From assembly GCF_027531905.1 (NCBI RefSeq), contig NZ_JAPZSU010000008.1, positions 62,001 through 126,000 on the forward strand: 64,000 bases of DNA, written 5' to 3'. The position numbers and the translations under genes are program-made. Below the pieces are notes generated by a model, which was not told the origin of the DNA, ran no database searches, and saw only the letters and a program-made list of their open reading frames with translations. Positions 62,480 through 64,000 of the stretch are shown here, piece after piece (position 1 is the first letter of the stretch; every line of letters starts with the position of its first letter). This DNA comes from Flavobacterium sp. Lineage in GTDB: Bacteria > Bacteroidota > Bacteroidia > Flavobacteriales > Flavobacteriaceae.

Positions 62480-63694
62480 TTACTTCGTTTCTGGTTTTTT
62501 ATCCATTATTTCTAATTCGAATACAAGATTAGCATTAGGTGGAATTACTCCGCCCGCGCCTCTTTCGCCATAGCACAAATTAGATGGCATAATAGCAATC
62601 ATTTTTTCTCCTACATTTAACAAGCTTAACGCTTCAATAAATCCAGGAATCATTCCTTCTTTTTTACCAGCTACGAACGGGAAAGGTTGGTAGCCATTTT
62701 GAGCGGCACGGTTCGCATCGAATTTTCCGTAGGCTTTGTTTACCTCTTCGTAGCTACTGTCAAACATATTTCCATCTTCAAAATAACCGGCGTAGTGAAA
62801 GTAAATGGTCGCCCCATCAACAGGTTTTACATCGCTTCCTTTTTGAATAACCTGATAGATTACTCCGGAAGGCGTTTTTGTTCCTGATGCTCTAACTGAG
62901 TTTATGTAATCGGCTTTAGCTTTTATAACTGGACCAAATTTTGCTTCATAGGCTTTTTTGGCTTCGGCTTCTAAAGCGGCTTTTTTAGCTTTGTTTTCGG
63001 CATCAATAGCGGCTTGCTTTTTGGCATCCTCTGCTTTATTGGCATAATAGTCTGTGAAAACTTTAGCAGCATTGAATTTTTTAGCCAAAGCGCCTTTGCG
63101 TGTAATGGTAACCTTAGTAATCACATCGTTTTGTTCAATGGCATTTACCACATTCATTCCTTCGGTTACGTGACCAAACACAGTGTGTTTTCCGTCTAGC
63201 CAAGGCGTGTCTTTGTGTGTAATAAAGAATTGGCTTCCGTTGGTAGCGGGACCAGAATTCGCCATAGATAAAATTCCGCCTTTGTCGTGTTTCAAATCGG
63301 TGAATTCGTCTTTGAATTTGTAGCCAGGATCTCCTGAACCATTACCTTCCGGGTCACCACCTTGAATCATAAAGTCTTTGATTACTCGGTGGAATTTTAA
63401 TCCGTCATAAAATGGTTTTCCTTTTAATTTTTCTTTGTTTACATAAGGGTTAGTTCCTTCTGCTAAACTTACAAAATTAGCTACAGTAACCGGAGTTTTT
63501 TGAAATTCAAGCGCCAAAACAATGGTTCCTTTATTGGTTTCGATGGTAGCAAATAATCCTTCTCCAGGTGCAACTTTTGTTGGATTAACAGCGGCTTTCG
63601 CTGCTGGTTTTTTAGCAGGAGTGGCTACTTTTTTTACTTGTGCATTGATGCTTACTATCCCGAAGAATAATAAAAAAAACAATTTTGATTTCAT
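62480..63694 (-). CDS. Secreted cyclophilin-FKBP fusion peptidylprolyl isomerase
   Basis: 404-residue exported prolyl isomerase with two unrelated catalytic domains. Signal peptide (about 1-19, ending SINAQ). A cyclophilin domain (about 45-205) carries [21 protein letters not shown] and [49 protein letters not shown] charged Ala/Lys-rich linker (about 215-255) may form a coiled helix. An FKBP domain (about 280-400) carries [22 protein letters not shown] and [16 protein letters not shown]...GYGERG-type [26 protein letters not shown]. Probable periplasmic folding helper. A second FKBP gene follows upstream. Confidence 0.92.
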   Translation of the reverse strand: MKSKLFFLLFFGIVSINAQVKKVATPAKKPAAKAAVNPTKVAPGEGLFATIETNKGTIVLALEFQKTPVTVANFVSLAEGTNPYVNKEKLKGKPFYDGLKFHRVIKDFMIQGGDPEGNGSGDPGYKFKDEFTDLKHDKGGILSMANSGPATNGSQFFITHKDTPWLDGKHTVFGHVTEGMNVVNAIEQNDVITKVTITRKGALAKKFNAAKVFTDYYANKAEDAKKQAAIDAENKAKKAALEAEAKKAYEAKFGPVIKAKADYINSVRASGTKTPSGVIYQVIQKGSDVKPVDGATIYFHYAGYFEDGNMFDSSYEEVNKAYGKFDANRAAQNGYQPFPFVAGKKEGMIPGFIEALSLLNVGEKMIAIMPSNLCYGERGAGGVIPPNANLVFELEIMDKKPETK

Positions 63695-63716
63695 TTGTAT
63701 TGCTGGTTTTTTAATT

Positions 63717-63845
63717 AGTTTTAAGTTCTTAGTAATTAGTCCTTAGTTTTTAGTCCTTAGTTTTTAGTCCGTAGTACTTAGCTGTTGTAAATAGTGCTTA
63801 GTAATAGCTAATTACTAATCACTATGGACTAGACTATTCACTAAA
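63717..63845. repeat. Heptamer cluster between two isomerase genes
   Basis: TTAGTCC-TTAGTTT-TTAGTCC-TTAGTTT-TTAGTCC-GTAGTAC, then after a short spacer the inverted pattern ACTAATCACTATGGACTAG. Same heptamer type as at 8519 and 25415. Confidence 0.75.
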
Positions 63846-63847
63846 TA

Positions 63848-64000
63848 CTACATTTTCTCTAATAATTCAATTTCGAAAATAATGTTAGCATTTGGTGGTA
63901 TTGGTCCTACACCTTGAGCACCATAGCCTAAATTAGATGGAATGAAAATGGTAGCTTTTTCACCAAATTTTAATTTTTCAATTCCTTCGATAAATCCGGG
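63848..64000 (-). CDS. FKBP-type peptidylprolyl isomerase, C-terminal part (rest outside window)
   Basis: The frame on the minus strand is open from the window edge to a TAG at 63848. The visible 50 residues are the end of an FKBP domain: PGFIEGIEKLKFGEKATIFIP, LGYGAQGVGPIPPNANIIFEIELL and EKM. The match to the end of the fused isomerase at 62480 (PGFIEAL...[22 protein letters not shown]) marks it as a tandem relative. The start and any signal peptide cannot be seen. Confidence 0.88.
   Translation of the reverse strand, partial: PGFIEGIEKLKFGEKATIFIPSNLGYGAQGVGPIPPNANIIFEIELLEKM

Noticed and set aside
1..64000. tRNA, rRNA, prophage or intact insertion-sequence genes
   Set aside because: No cloverleaf with CCA-type acceptor, no rRNA signature and no integrase or transposase reading frame was recognised by eye; a covariance-model scan would be needed to exclude a missed tRNA.

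Overview
This AT-rich window comes from a Bacteroidetes chromosome, most likely Flavobacterium or a close relative. Three things point there: a one-piece SecDF, type III glutamine synthetase and ~390-residue PurM; SusC/XusA-type receptors with Cys-acidic surface lipoproteins; and promoters of the form TTG-N19-TAnnTTTG. No rRNA, tRNA, CRISPR array or intact transposase was seen. A cut gyrB 3' end opens the window and a cut FKBP-type isomerase gene closes it.

Layout. Positions 1-18100 are mostly housekeeping: gyrB, mdh, secDF, a prolyl oligopeptidase, lgt, yidD, cysS, folE, an aminotransferase, a secreted aspartyl protease with PDZ domain, and valS. Positions 18200-32300 form an iron/siderophore region on the minus strand: a siderophore receptor, apbE, a PepSY-flavodoxin-reductase fusion, a DUF2271 protein, a secreted ankyrin protein, and a trio that matches xusC-xusB-xusA in order and family. 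Three of its promoters share one layout, with a TTATTTAG box just upstream of the -33 element and a second about 60 bp downstream. Positions 33600-35700 hold a two-gene cassette resembling the GAPS4 anti-phage system, in repeat-rich DNA. Positions 36300-52900 return to core metabolism: prfA, pyrF, purU, icmF, an AraC regulator, an esterase, terC and glnN. Positions 53100-58800 are a curli locus (csgA-like, csgB-like, csgE, csgF, csgG, lipoprotein). Here csgE is interrupted at a ten-A tract that contains a classical A AAA AAG slippery heptamer. The rest carries purM, a GNAT acetyltransferase, small unknown genes and a cyclophilin-FKBP fusion.

How the genes work together. The iron region can be read as xenosiderophore capture at the surface (XusA/XusB and the TonB siderophore receptor) coupled to inner-membrane PepSY proteins and flavin-based electron transfer that release the metal. 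The curli region encodes fibre subunits, the CsgG pore and its accessory factors.

The intergenic DNA is unusually structured. One repeat family (4909-5006 and 21842-21949) keeps three conserved blocks around a hairpin that differs completely between copies. Similar scaffold-plus-hairpin elements lie at 36127 and 60555. Degenerate 7-bp-period clusters occur at many sites, and they bracket both four-helix-bundle (S23-like) genes in opposite orientations. Two stretches inside valS look like intergenic repeats that became coding sequence. These elements, and the csgE recoding site, are the best candidates for undescribed biology.
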